NCBI GenBank assembly: GCA_963725615.1 | Contig: CAVRZO010000019.1 | Coordinates: 62,001 to 126,000 of the forward strand | Source of the DNA: JAIQFF01 sp963725615 | Lineage (GTDB): Bacteria > Acidobacteriota > Terriglobia > Terriglobales > Acidobacteriaceae | DNA length: 64,000 bases | Direction of reading: 5' to 3' | In this document: one piece after another, positions 36,258-45,882 of the stretch | Position numbering within the stretch: the first letter of the stretch is position 1 | Layout of the letters: every line of letters starts with the position of its first letter | Position numbers and translations under genes: made by a program | The notes under the pieces: generated by a model | Told to the model about the DNA's origin: nothing | The model's database searches: none | Seen by the model: the letters and a program-made list of their open reading frames with translations, nothing else

Positions 36258-38110
36258 GCAAGCACAAGATGATCAACCATGATTCCAACGATCGTGAACC
36301 CGTGAATTCAAAATCTGGATTCGCTTTGGAGACCTTGAAGGAAATGAGCAAGAACCGAAGACTGCCGATGCTGGCGCTGATTGCCCTGATTTCCCTTTCG
36401 CTCGCAGGATGCGGAGGCGGCAGCATGGGTTCCTCTTCCACCCCCGGCCAGTCCGGTCACACAGCCACGGGTCATCCCACGGGCATGTGGAGCACGCTGC
36501 CCTCTACCATGCCGATCAATCCGATTCACGCGGCCCTGCTTCATACCGGAAAGATTCTCGTCGTCTCGGGTTCCGGCAACTGTCCTCCGACCCTGGCAGG
36601 CTGCCCCTCAGGACCGCAGTATCCGCAGGGCGCGGCGATTCTGGACCTGGCGAGCGGCAAGGTCACTCCAATGCCCGTCGGTTGGGACATGTTCTGCAAC
36701 GGCATGTCAATCATGCCGGACGGCCGAGTGCTGATCAACGGCGGCACAAAAGCATACGGGGCCCTGGCGGTGGTCGGTGTCCAGGGTGACGTTCCGTTTA
36801 CCGGCTTGCCCAATACTTCGATTTTCGATCCTGGCACAGAGTCGTTCGTGGATGTGGCTCCCTCAGCCCATGGACGCTGGTATCCAACCGTCACGGAAAT
36901 GAATGACGGCCGCATGATGACTACCGGCGGCCTCAACGACACCGACGGCAACTACAACAACACCACCGAGATCTGGGACGGCACGCAATGGGGCGCCGAA
37001 ATTCCGGGCAATCCCAATATCCCTGACTTCCCGGGATTCGGATTCCCGCTTTATCCCAGAATGCACTTGCTTCCGACCGGCCACATCTTCTACTCGGCGC
37101 CGTCGTCGGCCACCCTCGACTTCAACCCCACCAGCCAGACTTGGACGCTGGTCGCGTGGACAAATTATCCCGGGCTAAACGATCCCAATGGAGAGCGAAC
37201 CTACGGCTCATCCGTACTGCTGCCGCTTACGCCGCAAAATAACTACAACCCAAAAGTCATGATCCTGGGGGGCGACAATCCCGGCACCGATACTACAGAA
37301 CTCATTGATCTAAGTCCGGCTGGCTTCCAGATATCCGCGAGCTGCCCGAACTTCGCCCCTTGCTGGGTGCAGGGACCAAAGATGGCCCAGGCACGGGTGG
37401 AGATGGAAGCCACGATCCTTCCCAATGGCAAGGTCCTGGTGGACGGCGGCTCGGCGCAGGATGAAGACGCAAGCACGGCCAGTTTGAAGGCGGAGATTTA
37501 CGATCCGGCCACGAACTCGTTCTCATCCGCGGGATCGAACGCCTTCCCCAGGCTCTACCACAACGTGCAATTGCTCCTGCCGGATGCGACGGTGGCAATT
37601 ACCGGCGGTAACCCGGCGCAGGGTGTATTCGAAAACCACATCGAGATTTACCAGCCGGCGTATCTCTTCAATTCGGATGGTACCCTCGCCACCAGGCCCA
37701 CCATCGGCAACGCGCCGGCTTCGGTCAGCTACGGCGGTTCGTTCAACGTAGCCACTCCGGATGCAGCCAACATCGCATCCGTGGTCCTTATGAAAGCCGG
37801 TTCGGTCACCCATTCATTCGACATGGACCAGCGCTATGTCGGCCTGTCGTTCACGGCCGTTTCGGGAAGCCTGACCGTAAGCGAGCCTCCGAATTCGAAC
37901 ATTGCCCCTTCGGGATACTACATGCTGTTCCTGGTCAACAAGGCCGGAACTCCTTCGCTGGCGAGCTGGGTGAAAGTCTCAGGTCCGGCAGCTCCGATTG
38001 CCAATGTGGAACTGCACCCGGAGCGAGTGCCCACCCCGCGCTATGTCTTCCAAAGGAAGCATGTCACCGAGTCGGCACTTCCAATGCGTAAGGAGATGCA
38101 TGTTCACTAG
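36254..38110 (+). CDS. Galactose-oxidase-like copper radical oxidase lipoprotein (GlxA-like)
   Basis: A 618-aa protein with a type II signal peptide (lipobox SLAGCGG, Cys53), a kelch beta-propeller and the C-terminal DUF1929 domain. The complete metalloradical site of galactose oxidase is present: Cys148 (WDMFCNG) and Tyr210 (GRWYPT) for the thioether cofactor, Tyr435-His436 (RLYHN) and His520 (THSFDMDQR). The enzyme should oxidise primary alcohols of sugars to aldehydes, releasing H2O2, and be anchored to a membrane facing outward. It is last in the operon with the GT2 synthase and deacetylase, overlapping the M48 gene by 4 nt. An alternative start at 36344 gives a cleaner signal peptide. 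Streptomyces GlxA, next to the GT2 CslA, is the nearest known parallel. Confidence 0.88.
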   Translation: MSKHKMINHDSNDREPVNSKSGFALETLKEMSKNRRLPMLALIALISLSLAGCGGGSMGSSSTPGQSGHTATGHPTGMWSTLPSTMPINPIHAALLHTGKILVVSGSGNCPPTLAGCPSGPQYPQGAAILDLASGKVTPMPVGWDMFCNGMSIMPDGRVLINGGTKAYGALAVVGVQGDVPFTGLPNTSIFDPGTESFVDVAPSAHGRWYPTVTEMNDGRMMTTGGLNDTDGNYNNTTEIWDGTQWGAEIPGNPNIPDFPGFGFPLYPRMHLLPTGHIFYSAPSSATLDFNPTSQTWTLVAWTNYPGLNDPNGERTYGSSVLLPLTPQNNYNPKVMILGGDNPGTDTTELIDLSPAGFQISASCPNFAPCWVQGPKMAQARVEMEATILPNGKVLVDGGSAQDEDASTASLKAEIYDPATNSFSSAGSNAFPRLYHNVQLLLPDATVAITGGNPAQGVFENHIEIYQPAYLFNSDGTLATRPTIGNAPASVSYGGSFNVATPDAANIASVVLMKAGSVTHSFDMDQRYVGLSFTAVSGSLTVSEPPNSNIAPSGYYMLFLVNKAGTPSLASWVKVSGPAAPIANVELHPERVPTPRYVFQRKHVTESALPMRKEMHVH

Positions 38111-38148
38111 GAGCAGCAAAGCGTGATGACGTCGCTTCATAGTCGGCA

Positions 38149-38226
38149 GTTACGGCAGGTAACTCAACCGGGACACCTGCCTGGCTTCCGGCAAACCCTA
38201 TCCGACCGGTCAGCATCTGACTGCCG
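38149..38226 (+). promoter_or_regulatory. Structured intergenic element (GTTAC palindrome plus two hairpins)
   Basis: GTTAC-GGCAG-GTAAC (38149-38163); a perfect 7-bp stem GGCAGGT/ACCTGCC (38154-38181) that uses part of the same bases; and a second hairpin around GTCAG-CAT-CTGAC closed by ATCCG/CGGAT (about 38200-38228). It lies between the operon end and the TIG protein gene. The alternative pairings suggest a regulatory leader or operator, but it matches no riboswitch class I can recognise. Confidence 0.4.
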
Positions 38227-38288
38227 GATCGACTCCCCACAGGTACTCGTTTGTGCCATTACCTCTAATTGGCCGATTGGTTAAACTT

Positions 38289-41039
38289 ATGAATATGATT
38301 TCGATTTTTGCTCGCCACTCTGCACGCTCAGTCACCCCCCTTCGAATCGCTTCACTTCTGATCGGATTGCTGCTGCTGCCCGCGTTCGCGGTCGGCCAGA
38401 CCTTCGTTCAAGTGAACAGCAACCCTACAGCGCTGAACGCCGCGTCGGTGACCGTGAGCTACACGACTCCCGAAACGGCCGGCCATCTGAATGTCGTCGT
38501 GATCGGTTGGACTGACACTACTTCTTCAGTCACATCGGTGGTGGACGACAACACCAACACCTACCGGCTGGCGGGCACTACTGCGGGCCATGGTTTGTCG
38601 CAGGCGATCTACTACGCCCCTAACATCGTATTACCCAACAACACCAGTCCTACCATTACGGTGACTTTCAATCAGATCGCCGCCTTCCCTGACGTGCGCA
38701 TCCTCGAGTACAGCGGGCTGAGTGCAACCGCTCCGCTCGACACCTGGACCGGGAATACCGGTGTCTCCACGTCGGCGGACAGCCTCGCGACCACCACCAC
38801 GGGAACCGATTTGATTCTCGGAGCCGGCACGACTGGCGCCGCATTTACGGCACGCCGGAGCAGGGTTTACCCAGCGCGTGATCACTGCCGCGTTCGGTGA
38901 CATCGTCGAGGATTCCAATGCCGGTTTGCCGGCCGGTTCTTACAATGCGACCGCAACCTTGAACAACGGCTCCTGGCTGATGCAGGTGGCAGGTTTCAGC
39001 ACTACGCCGATCACTTTTCCTGCTCCGATTATTGATGCGGTCACTCCGATCTCGAGGATCACCGGGCCAAGCACCGGCGGCACGCAGGTGACGATCTTCG
39101 GCTCGAACTTTCAGAAGGGCGCGACCGTTTTCTTCGGCACAGCTCCGGGTGGCTTTTCCGCTTTGAACTGCGCCGAGGATGGTGGGGACACGATCTCTTG
39201 CTTTACTCCGGCTCATCCGGTTGGCCTGGTGGACGTCACCGTGATGAATGTGGATGGACAGACCTCCTCGTCCGTCGGGGCTTACACATTCGTACTGGTC
39301 ACTCCGCCAACGTTCACATCCGTGGCTCCCGCGACCGGTCCGACGAACGGTGGGACGCCGATTACCATCACGGGTACCCAGTTCCAAAACAATGCGACGG
39401 TCACGGTTAACAACCTGCCTGCCGCCAATGTGGTAGTCGCGCCGACTTCGATAACCGCCACCACTCCGGCACTTCCGGTGGGCACTGCCGATGTCACCGT
39501 TACCAACCCGGACGGCGGCTCGATCACCGCCCCGGATGTCTTCACCTATGCCTTGGGCACTGGACCGATCAACTACATTCAAGGCGCTTCGGCTGCCACG
39601 GGCGGAAGTCTGACCGTGGTTCCGGTTACGATGTCCAAAGTGCAGACCGCGGGCAATCTGAACGTGGTCATCATCGGCTGGAACGACACCACCACGACGG
39701 TTTCCTCGGTCACAGACACCGAAAACAACACTTACACGATTGCTGCTCCTCTCGTCACGGGAACGGGGTTAAGCCAGATTATTTACTACGCCAAGAATAT
39801 TGCGGGCGAAGCCAGCAACCCCAACGAAGTGACGGTGACGTTCAGCGGGGCGGCACCGGCTCCCGACGTGCGCGTGCTGGAGTACAAAGGTCTGGATATT
39901 ACTAACCCGTTGGACACGACCGCGGGCAACTTCGGTGCCACAAGCCCGGCCGACAGCGGCGCTTGCACCACCACCACCCCGACGGAACTGGTCGTAGCCG
40001 GAGCTACGGTGGCCGGCAGCGTTACCGGTCCGGGCACGGGCTTCACCACTGTGGCCCTGACTCATCCGAATGGCGACAATGCTGAACACCAGATCACGGA
40101 CCGCGGTCGGCAGCTGCGAGGCTACGGCTGTGGTCGCCGGCGGTAATTGGGTGATGCAGACGGTCGCATTCAAGCTCACGCCGGACTTCACGCTCAATGC
40201 GACGAATCTTGCACCCACGTCAGTGGCAGCGGGAGTAGCCGCTACTTCGACCGTTACCGTCGCGCGCACTGAACGGTTTCACCGGCAGCGTAGCGTTGTC
40301 CTGCACCATTACTCCGGTAGTGACTCCGCCACCGACCTGCGCCTTCGTTCCGACTACGGTTGCGGGCGGTTCAGGCACTTCCGCTCTGACCGTCAGCACC
40401 ACTGCGACCACGACGGCGGGTGGTTACACGGTGACTGTCAGCGGTGTGGCAGGATCCGTGACTCACACCAAGGTTCTCAGCCTGACGGTTACCGCGCTGG
40501 TGGTTCCGGATTTCACCATCGCTGCCTCGCCGCTCTCTCCGGCTACAGTGGCGGCAGGAGCATCGTCTACTTCGACGGTCACGATTGGCCCGGTCAATGG
40601 CTTCACCGCGGCTGTGGCTTTGACTTGCACCGTCGCCCCCGCCGCGACTCGCGGTCCGACGTGCGCATTCAACCCAGCCTCAGTGCCGGGCGGCACTGGG
40701 ACCTCAACGCTGACGGTAAGTACGACGGCAGCGACCACGGCATCGCTCGAACCGCGATCGAGAGGCCTCTTCTACGCCATGCTGCTGCCGATTGGCGGCT
40801 TGGCGCTGCTGGGAACAGGAATCACTTCACGTAAGAAGAAGCTCTGGGGATTTCTCCTGGGCTGCATCCTGTTTTCAACCTTGATCATTCTGCCGGCCTG
40901 CGGTGGCAATTCATCTTCAGGCGGAGGCGGCGGGGGTGGCCACCCCGGCACACCTGCCGGAGTTTACACCGTGACCGTCACAGGAACTGCTTCAGGACCG
41001 CTGACGCACACCGCGACGGTGACCGTCACAGTTAACTAA
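38289..41039 (+). pseudogene. Large IPT/TIG-domain surface protein with C-terminal membrane tail, three frame breaks
   Basis: One protein of about 915 aa spread over three frames. Signal peptide (LLIGLLLLPAFAVGQ), a lectin-like repeat unit (FVQVNSNPTALNAASVTV...), then two IPT/TIG domains (ITGPSTGGTQVTIFGSNFQ; PATGPTNGGTPITITGTQFQ), a second copy of the first unit (YIQGASAATGGSLTVVPV), Ig-like repeats (FTIAASPLSPATVAAGASSTSTV) and a C-terminal tail with two TM helices, Cys-Gly-rich ACGGNSSSGGGG and TPAGVYTVTVTG. One extra base each near 38853, 40099 and 40265 restores a continuous frame through all conserved repeats, so these may be sequence errors. It is likely an adhesin or cell-surface protein. 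Confidence 0.75.
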
Positions 41040-41053
41040 CTGCTCGACTAAAT

Positions 41054-41089
41054 CGCCGGGAGCCTTGGCATTGACCCAGGCTTCCGGCG
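41054..41089. terminator. Hairpin between convergent genes
   Basis: CGCCGGGAGCC and GGCTTCCGGCG (one G-T wobble) with a 14-nt loop, then AAACTTTC. Weak T-run, so a moderate candidate for a bidirectional terminator. Confidence 0.5.
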
Positions 41090-41175
41090 AAACTTTCTCG
41101 ATCACGAGTGAAGGCGCTGCCAATCCCTCAATCGCTTTTTGATAGTGATTCGCTGTGGAGCCTGCCCAGATTTTC

Positions 41176-42348
41176 CTAGTAGTGGTAGGCGTGGCCGCGT
41201 CGCAACAGAGGGCTTTCGAAAAACTGCCAGGATGCGATCGCGATCAGGATGGTCAAACCAATGCCCACGAGTCCGCTGACGGACTGCATGCTCGATGACG
41301 CGGAGTGGAACCATGTTCCGAACAAGCTCCTGCAGCCATCGATCAACAGCAAGTGCAGCAGGTAGCTGCAATACGCGATCGTTCCCAGGCTGGTAAGTGG
41401 TTGGAGCGATAAGAACCACCGCGCGATGCCCTTGCTGGTAAGCGCAATCAACAGGCAGCACGCGTAGAAACACGCGATCAGGGAGTACCCGCCGATCAAC
41501 ATTGCACCCGGGAAAAGCAGGGGGTTGTAAGTCAACAATATAAGAAGAGTTGCCATACCGCCCGCTGTCCAGAGAAGAACAGTACGTTTGGCGTCAACCC
41601 GCTGCCACAACGCCGGAGTGCGAAAGGCTAGGGCGCACAGCACGCCCAGACAAAGCGCATCCGCACGGCAGGGCATAAGAACAAGGGCCGCCAGGTTTCC
41701 GTTGGGAAACGCAATGTGGCTCCAGATGCGCAACAGGGGAGCGACCAGGATGACCGTGAGCAGAAGTTTCGCCAGCGTATCTCGATTTAGCCGCCGCACA
41801 ATGAGGGGGGCGGTGAGGTAGAACTGCTCCTCAACCGCAAGCGACCAGGTCGGGCTCAAAAATGCCAAACCGAAGGAACCTAAAAAGGCCATCCAGAAAT
41901 TCTGAAAGAAGAAGACGTACGACAAGAATGGAATGTTCTTGGGCTGTGGGTTTCCAAACCAATCGGGGAACAGGTGGAAGGAGACGAGTCGCAGGAGGAA
42001 TATCCCCAGGACAGCCATATAGAGGGGAAGAATCCGGTACGCTCGACGAACATAAAACGTTTTGAAGTAGTGCGGCGAATCTTTCACATCGAGAAGAATG
42101 CCTCCAATCAAAAAACCGGACAGCACGAAGAACAGATCAACGCCGCTCCCGGAGAGTCTCCCGAGAGTGCTCAACCTGACCAGAGGCAACGACTCGAAAT
42201 GTATCGAGAATAATCCGTGATAGAGAAGGACGAGGAGAATTGCGATTCCCCGCAGTCCGTCCAAGACCGGAATTCTCCCCCGAGCGACGATAGGCGTCAC
42301 GTCGCAAGGTAATGCTTCGACCTTAAGAGGTTCTCTCCAAGTGCTCAT
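41176..42348 (-). CDS. Acyltransferase-3 family membrane protein (OafA-like, without SGNH)
   Basis: A 390-aa polytopic protein with ten or so TM helices. VLDGLRGIAILLVLLYHGLF carries the conserved Arg and His of the family, and PTWSLAVEEQFYL is the second signature. LGTIAYCSYLLHLLLID lies near the end. It transfers acyl groups, usually acetyl, to exported glycans. It lacks the SGNH domain found in the broken homologue at 20420-22451. The ATG at 42348 gives a short cytosolic N-terminus; an upstream ATG at 42375 is less likely. It is divergent from the membrane protein at 42440. Confidence 0.88.
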   Translation of the reverse strand: MSTWREPLKVEALPCDVTPIVARGRIPVLDGLRGIAILLVLLYHGLFSIHFESLPLVRLSTLGRLSGSGVDLFFVLSGFLIGGILLDVKDSPHYFKTFYVRRAYRILPLYMAVLGIFLLRLVSFHLFPDWFGNPQPKNIPFLSYVFFFQNFWMAFLGSFGLAFLSPTWSLAVEEQFYLTAPLIVRRLNRDTLAKLLLTVILVAPLLRIWSHIAFPNGNLAALVLMPCRADALCLGVLCALAFRTPALWQRVDAKRTVLLWTAGGMATLLILLTYNPLLFPGAMLIGGYSLIACFYACCLLIALTSKGIARWFLSLQPLTSLGTIAYCSYLLHLLLIDGCRSLFGTWFHSASSSMQSVSGLVGIGLTILIAIASWQFFESPLLRRGHAYHY

Positions 42349-42439
42349 TTTCTTGCGCGAGGTATAGATGTTCAAATGTGTATCACAGGTTTCCCGGTCA
42401 CGGCATCAGATGTGGATCATTGGTGCTAAAATTCAGCCG

Positions 42440-43861
42440 ATGGAACAGAGCGGCTCGGGGTCTCAGAACGTGCAAGACCGCTTCGGGCGCTCGCCAGCAT
42501 CAGACTCCAAAAGCCCTTATAGCCTTCGCTTTACCGTCCGGGAATACTGGCCACAGTTGTTGATGATCATCTTCGGGGTCGGTCTTGCTTCGGCCTTGTT
42601 CGTCCTTCAGCGCGCTCCCGTCGGCGGCCGCAGCATCGTCAAGATCACCGGCGTGGACGCAGTCTACTATTTCGCGACCGCCCACTCTTTGCTCTTTGAT
42701 CGCGACTACGACCTGACCGACGAGTTCCAGTTTCTCGAGCCGCACCAACTGGTATTTCGGACCCAGGGGCGGCCCACCAGCGGCAAGCCGGAAAATCCTT
42801 TCGCCGTCGGCTATCCGATCTTGTCCATCCCATTTCTGGCCGCCGGAACCGCCGTGGACGCCCTGGCTGGCCGGCCTGCGGAAGGCTACTCGCAGTCCGC
42901 TTTGTTTTTCTACTTTCTGGCCAACATCACGTTCGTCGTCGTCGGGATGATTTGTCTTTCGCGTTTCCTGCAACACTTCGGACTGAGTCCGCTGCTGGCG
43001 GCTTTCCTGACGTTTGCCCTGTGGTGCGCGACCACGCTTGGGTATTACACCCTGTCTCCGATGTCGCATTCCGCGACTTTCATGATGGCATCGGCTTTCA
43101 TGCTGGCATGGTGGCGCGTCAAGGACTCCTCGAGTCCGGGGGCGTGGGCCTTGTTAGGATTTTGCGGCGGATTCCTCTCAATCTGCCGCTGGCAGGATAT
43201 TTTTTATCTCGGGATTCCCGTCCTCTTCGAACTCTCGCGCAGCCGCGGACTGGCGCCCTGGCGCAGGTGGTTCATCTACGGCGGAGCAGCCGCGGTCTGC
43301 TGGATTCCACAACTAACGGAATGGAAGGTCATTTACGGCAGCTTCTTCACCATTCCTCAGGGTCAGGACTTTTTGCACTTCCCGCCCCACTACATGCACC
43401 TCGTGCTGTTCTCCACCAATCACGGCTGGTTTGTCTGGACGCCGATCACCGCGCTGGGGGTGTTGGGGCTCTTTTATGGCGCTCGCAAAGCCACAGCCTT
43501 CTACTGGCCGTGCATCCTGGTGATTTTTCTCGAAGTGGCGGTGATGGGAGCGATGCCGACCAACTGGCATAACAGCGAGTCCTTCGGGATCCGGTCGCTG
43601 ACGTCGTGTGTTCCGCTGATCGGATTGGGTGTGGCCACGCTTATGCGGGACCTCGGCCCCCGTTTCAAACCCGTAGTGGTCGGATTGGTCGCGGTTTGCG
43701 CCATCTACACAACCCTGTTTGCGATTCAGTACCGGCTCGATCTGGTGCCGAAGGTGGGCACTCTCACCACGTCGGAGTTGCTGTGGGACAAGCTGTCACT
43801 CAGGCAGGCCTACCGGCGCACTCATAAGCCACCGGCAGAGTCAGCACAGCCCGGACGTTGA
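42440..43861 (+). CDS. Polytopic membrane protein, GT-C-like glycosyltransferase candidate
   Basis: A 473-aa integral membrane protein with about ten TM helices. The first TM (about residues 35-55) is followed by a periplasmic loop carrying TGVDAVYYFATAHSLLFDRDYDLTDEF, where Asp residues after TM1 are typical of GT-C enzymes that use polyprenyl-phosphate sugars (ArnT/RgtA-like). The C-terminal loop has MGAMPTNWHNSESFGIRSL. I recognise the GT39/RgtA-like topology but no precise family. It could glycosylate lipid A, a protein or a glycan with a sugar donated by one of the two polyprenyl-phosphate GT2s in this window. ATG 42440 is preferred; in-frame ATG 42410 is possible. Confidence 0.65.
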   Translation: MEQSGSGSQNVQDRFGRSPASDSKSPYSLRFTVREYWPQLLMIIFGVGLASALFVLQRAPVGGRSIVKITGVDAVYYFATAHSLLFDRDYDLTDEFQFLEPHQLVFRTQGRPTSGKPENPFAVGYPILSIPFLAAGTAVDALAGRPAEGYSQSALFFYFLANITFVVVGMICLSRFLQHFGLSPLLAAFLTFALWCATTLGYYTLSPMSHSATFMMASAFMLAWWRVKDSSSPGAWALLGFCGGFLSICRWQDIFYLGIPVLFELSRSRGLAPWRRWFIYGGAAAVCWIPQLTEWKVIYGSFFTIPQGQDFLHFPPHYMHLVLFSTNHGWFVWTPITALGVLGLFYGARKATAFYWPCILVIFLEVAVMGAMPTNWHNSESFGIRSLTSCVPLIGLGVATLMRDLGPRFKPVVVGLVAVCAIYTTLFAIQYRLDLVPKVGTLTTSELLWDKLSLRQAYRRTHKPPAESAQPGR

Positions 43862-43984
43862 GAGCGGACGAAACACTCAAACCTCTTGTGCCAGATTTCT
43901 CTACGGTTGGCTCCTTACTATGGTTTTCCGAGGGCTCTGGCGGTTATCCCTGTGTTTTGAACGATCCTGTATGATTGAGATTCT

Positions 43985-44971
43985 ATGGCAACTTACCTCG
44001 TTACCGGCGTTGCGGGCTTCATCGGGTCAAGCCTGGCTCGGGAACTCCTGGCGCAGGGCCATGAAGTCAGAGGCCTGGACAATTTTTCCACCGGCAAGCG
44101 CGAAAATGTAGCCGAGGTATTGGGCCAGATTGACCTCCACGAAGCCGACCTGCTCGATCTGGACGCCCTTCACCAAGCCTGCCGCGGAGTGGATTATGTT
44201 CTGCACCAGGCAGCCATTCCGTCCGTGCCCAGGTCGGTCAAGGACCCGCTGGGAAACAACCGCGCGAATGTGGATGGGACGCTGAATCTGCTGGTTGCGT
44301 GCCGCGACGCCAAGGTGAAGCGCGTGGTTTACGCCGCGTCGTCTTCCGCTTACGGCGATACCCCGACTCTACCCAAACGGGAAGACATGCCGCCGAATCC
44401 CATTTCTCCTTATGCGGTGGCCAAGCTGGCCAGCGAGTATTACATGACGTCCTTTTACCGCTGTTATGGCCTGGAGACTGTGTGCCTGCGCTACTTCAAT
44501 GTCTTTGGCCCGCGGCAGGATCCCACATCTCCGTATTCTGGTGTTCTCGCCAAGTTCATCAATCAAATGTTGAGCGGAGAACAGCCCACCATTTTCGGGG
44601 ATGGTAAGCAGAGCCGCGACTTCACTTACATTGACAATGTGGTTTCGGCCAATTTGCTTGCCTGCAGCGCCGAGGCCAGCCAGGTCGCCGGAAAAGTGAT
44701 CAACGTGGCCACCGGCCGGCGGACGGATCTGTACCAGACTTTCCTGATTCTGAAGAAACTGATCGGATACACCGGCGACGTGAAATACGGCCCCGAGCGC
44801 GCCGGGGATGTGAAGCACTCTCTCGCCGACATTTCCCGGGCAGAGCAGTTTCTGGGCTACCAGCCGAAGGTGTATTTCGAAGAAGGCCTCAGCCGGACCG
44901 TTGAGTGGTACCGCAGCAACGATCCCAAGCTTCAGACGGCCCAGCCCGCGACACGTGATTCGGGGTTTTGA
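43985..44971 (+). CDS. NAD-dependent UDP-sugar 4-epimerase (GalE/WbpP-like)
   Basis: A 328-aa extended SDR enzyme. The dinucleotide motif TGVAGFIGSSLA, LDNFSTGKRENV, the catalytic SSSAYG and YAVAKLASEYY (YxxxK), and the sugar-binding RYFNVFGPRQDP and GDGKQSRDFTYIDNVV are all typical of UDP-GlcNAc/UDP-GalNAc 4-epimerases of the WbpP group, though GalE or UDP-glucuronate specificity is not excluded. It probably supplies a hexose or hexosamine epimer for the polysaccharide pathways on either side. Four nucleotides overlap the next frame if a TTG start at 44968 is used there, so the two may be co-expressed. Confidence 0.9.
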   Translation: MATYLVTGVAGFIGSSLARELLAQGHEVRGLDNFSTGKRENVAEVLGQIDLHEADLLDLDALHQACRGVDYVLHQAAIPSVPRSVKDPLGNNRANVDGTLNLLVACRDAKVKRVVYAASSSAYGDTPTLPKREDMPPNPISPYAVAKLASEYYMTSFYRCYGLETVCLRYFNVFGPRQDPTSPYSGVLAKFINQMLSGEQPTIFGDGKQSRDFTYIDNVVSANLLACSAEASQVAGKVINVATGRRTDLYQTFLILKKLIGYTGDVKYGPERAGDVKHSLADISRAEQFLGYQPKVYFEEGLSRTVEWYRSNDPKLQTAQPATRDSGF

Positions 44972-44985
44972 GGAGACCTAGCCGG

Positions 44986-45858
44986 TTGTCATTTTCCACG
45001 TCTCGCCGGAAGTTCCTACAAGCGGGCGCTGCGGTTGCGGCAGCCGGCGCCCTGGGCGTGGTGGGCGATGGCATCATCTTCGAGGCCAACCGCCCCATAG
45101 TGGTCTCGATCGAAGTCCCCCTGTCCCGGTTGCCCCAATCGTGGGACGGATTCCGGATCGCTCAACTCAGCGACCTGCACTATGACCGTGATTTCTCCGC
45201 CGTACCCATCAGGAAAGCCGTCGATCTGGTCAACGGGTTGCAACCCGACCTGATCGTAGTGACCGGCGACTTTGTTACCGCTCCATTCTCGGGGAGTCGC
45301 TCGAACAATGCCCGTGCTGCGAAAATGATCGAGCCTTGCGCCCAACTGGTGGCCCAGATGCGGGCTCCGTTGGGCATCCACGCCTGCATGGGGAACCATG
45401 ACGTCGGCACCGACGAAGCCCATGTCGCTGAAGTCTTGCAGTCTCACGGAATCTCAGTGTTGAGGAACCGCTCGGTTCCCCTCGAGCGCGACGGCGCGAG
45501 ACTCTGGCTCGCGGGATTGAATGACGTTCTGGAAGGGAAATACGACCTCAAACTGGCTTTGAAAGGCATCCCGAAGCCCGAGCCAGTCGTTCTGCTGGTT
45601 CATGAGCCGGACTTTGCGGGTTACGTCAAGGATGTGGACCTGCAGCTTTCCGGTCACTCCCACGGCGGACAGATACGATTTCCGCTGCTGGGTGCGCCCG
45701 TCCTGCCGGTGATGGGAAGAGAGTATCCTCAAGGGCTGCGACGCATTGGTCCGCTCACCTTGTACACCAACGTGGGAATTGGAACCATCTGGGTGCCCAT
45801 GCGTCTCAACTGCCCACCCGAGGTCACTCTCATCACGCTTCGAGCATCGGCTGTGTGA
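44986..45858 (+). CDS. Tat-exported metallophosphoesterase (YkuE-like)
   Basis: About 290 aa. The N-terminus contains a twin-arginine signal (TSRRKFLQAGAAVAAAGALG). The calcineurin-like phosphoesterase core shows IAQLSDLHYD, VVTGDFVT, MGNHDVG and the final metal ligands in SGHSHGGQIRFP. Relatives hydrolyse phosphodiester or phospholipid-type substrates such as UDP-diacylglucosamine or phosphatidylglycerol phosphate outside the cytosol. The start is uncertain: TTG 44986 has GGAG 13 nt upstream, and TTG 44968 overlaps the epimerase stop. It converges with the LuxR-type regulator. Confidence 0.85.
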   Translation: MSFSTSRRKFLQAGAAVAAAGALGVVGDGIIFEANRPIVVSIEVPLSRLPQSWDGFRIAQLSDLHYDRDFSAVPIRKAVDLVNGLQPDLIVVTGDFVTAPFSGSRSNNARAAKMIEPCAQLVAQMRAPLGIHACMGNHDVGTDEAHVAEVLQSHGISVLRNRSVPLERDGARLWLAGLNDVLEGKYDLKLALKGIPKPEPVVLLVHEPDFAGYVKDVDLQLSGHSHGGQIRFPLLGAPVLPVMGREYPQGLRRIGPLTLYTNVGIGTIWVPMRLNCPPEVTLITLRASAV

Positions 45859-45882
45859 TAACGCGCGGTGGAGAGAATTTCT

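Noticed and set aside
38149..38228. c-di-GMP (GEMM) riboswitch
   Set aside because: Hairpins are present but the conserved GEMM core (GCAAAGC-type and tetraloop receptor) is not found.
43862..43984. tRNA or small RNA between the membrane protein and epimerase genes
   Set aside because: No cloverleaf or strong stem was seen in the 123-nt gap.
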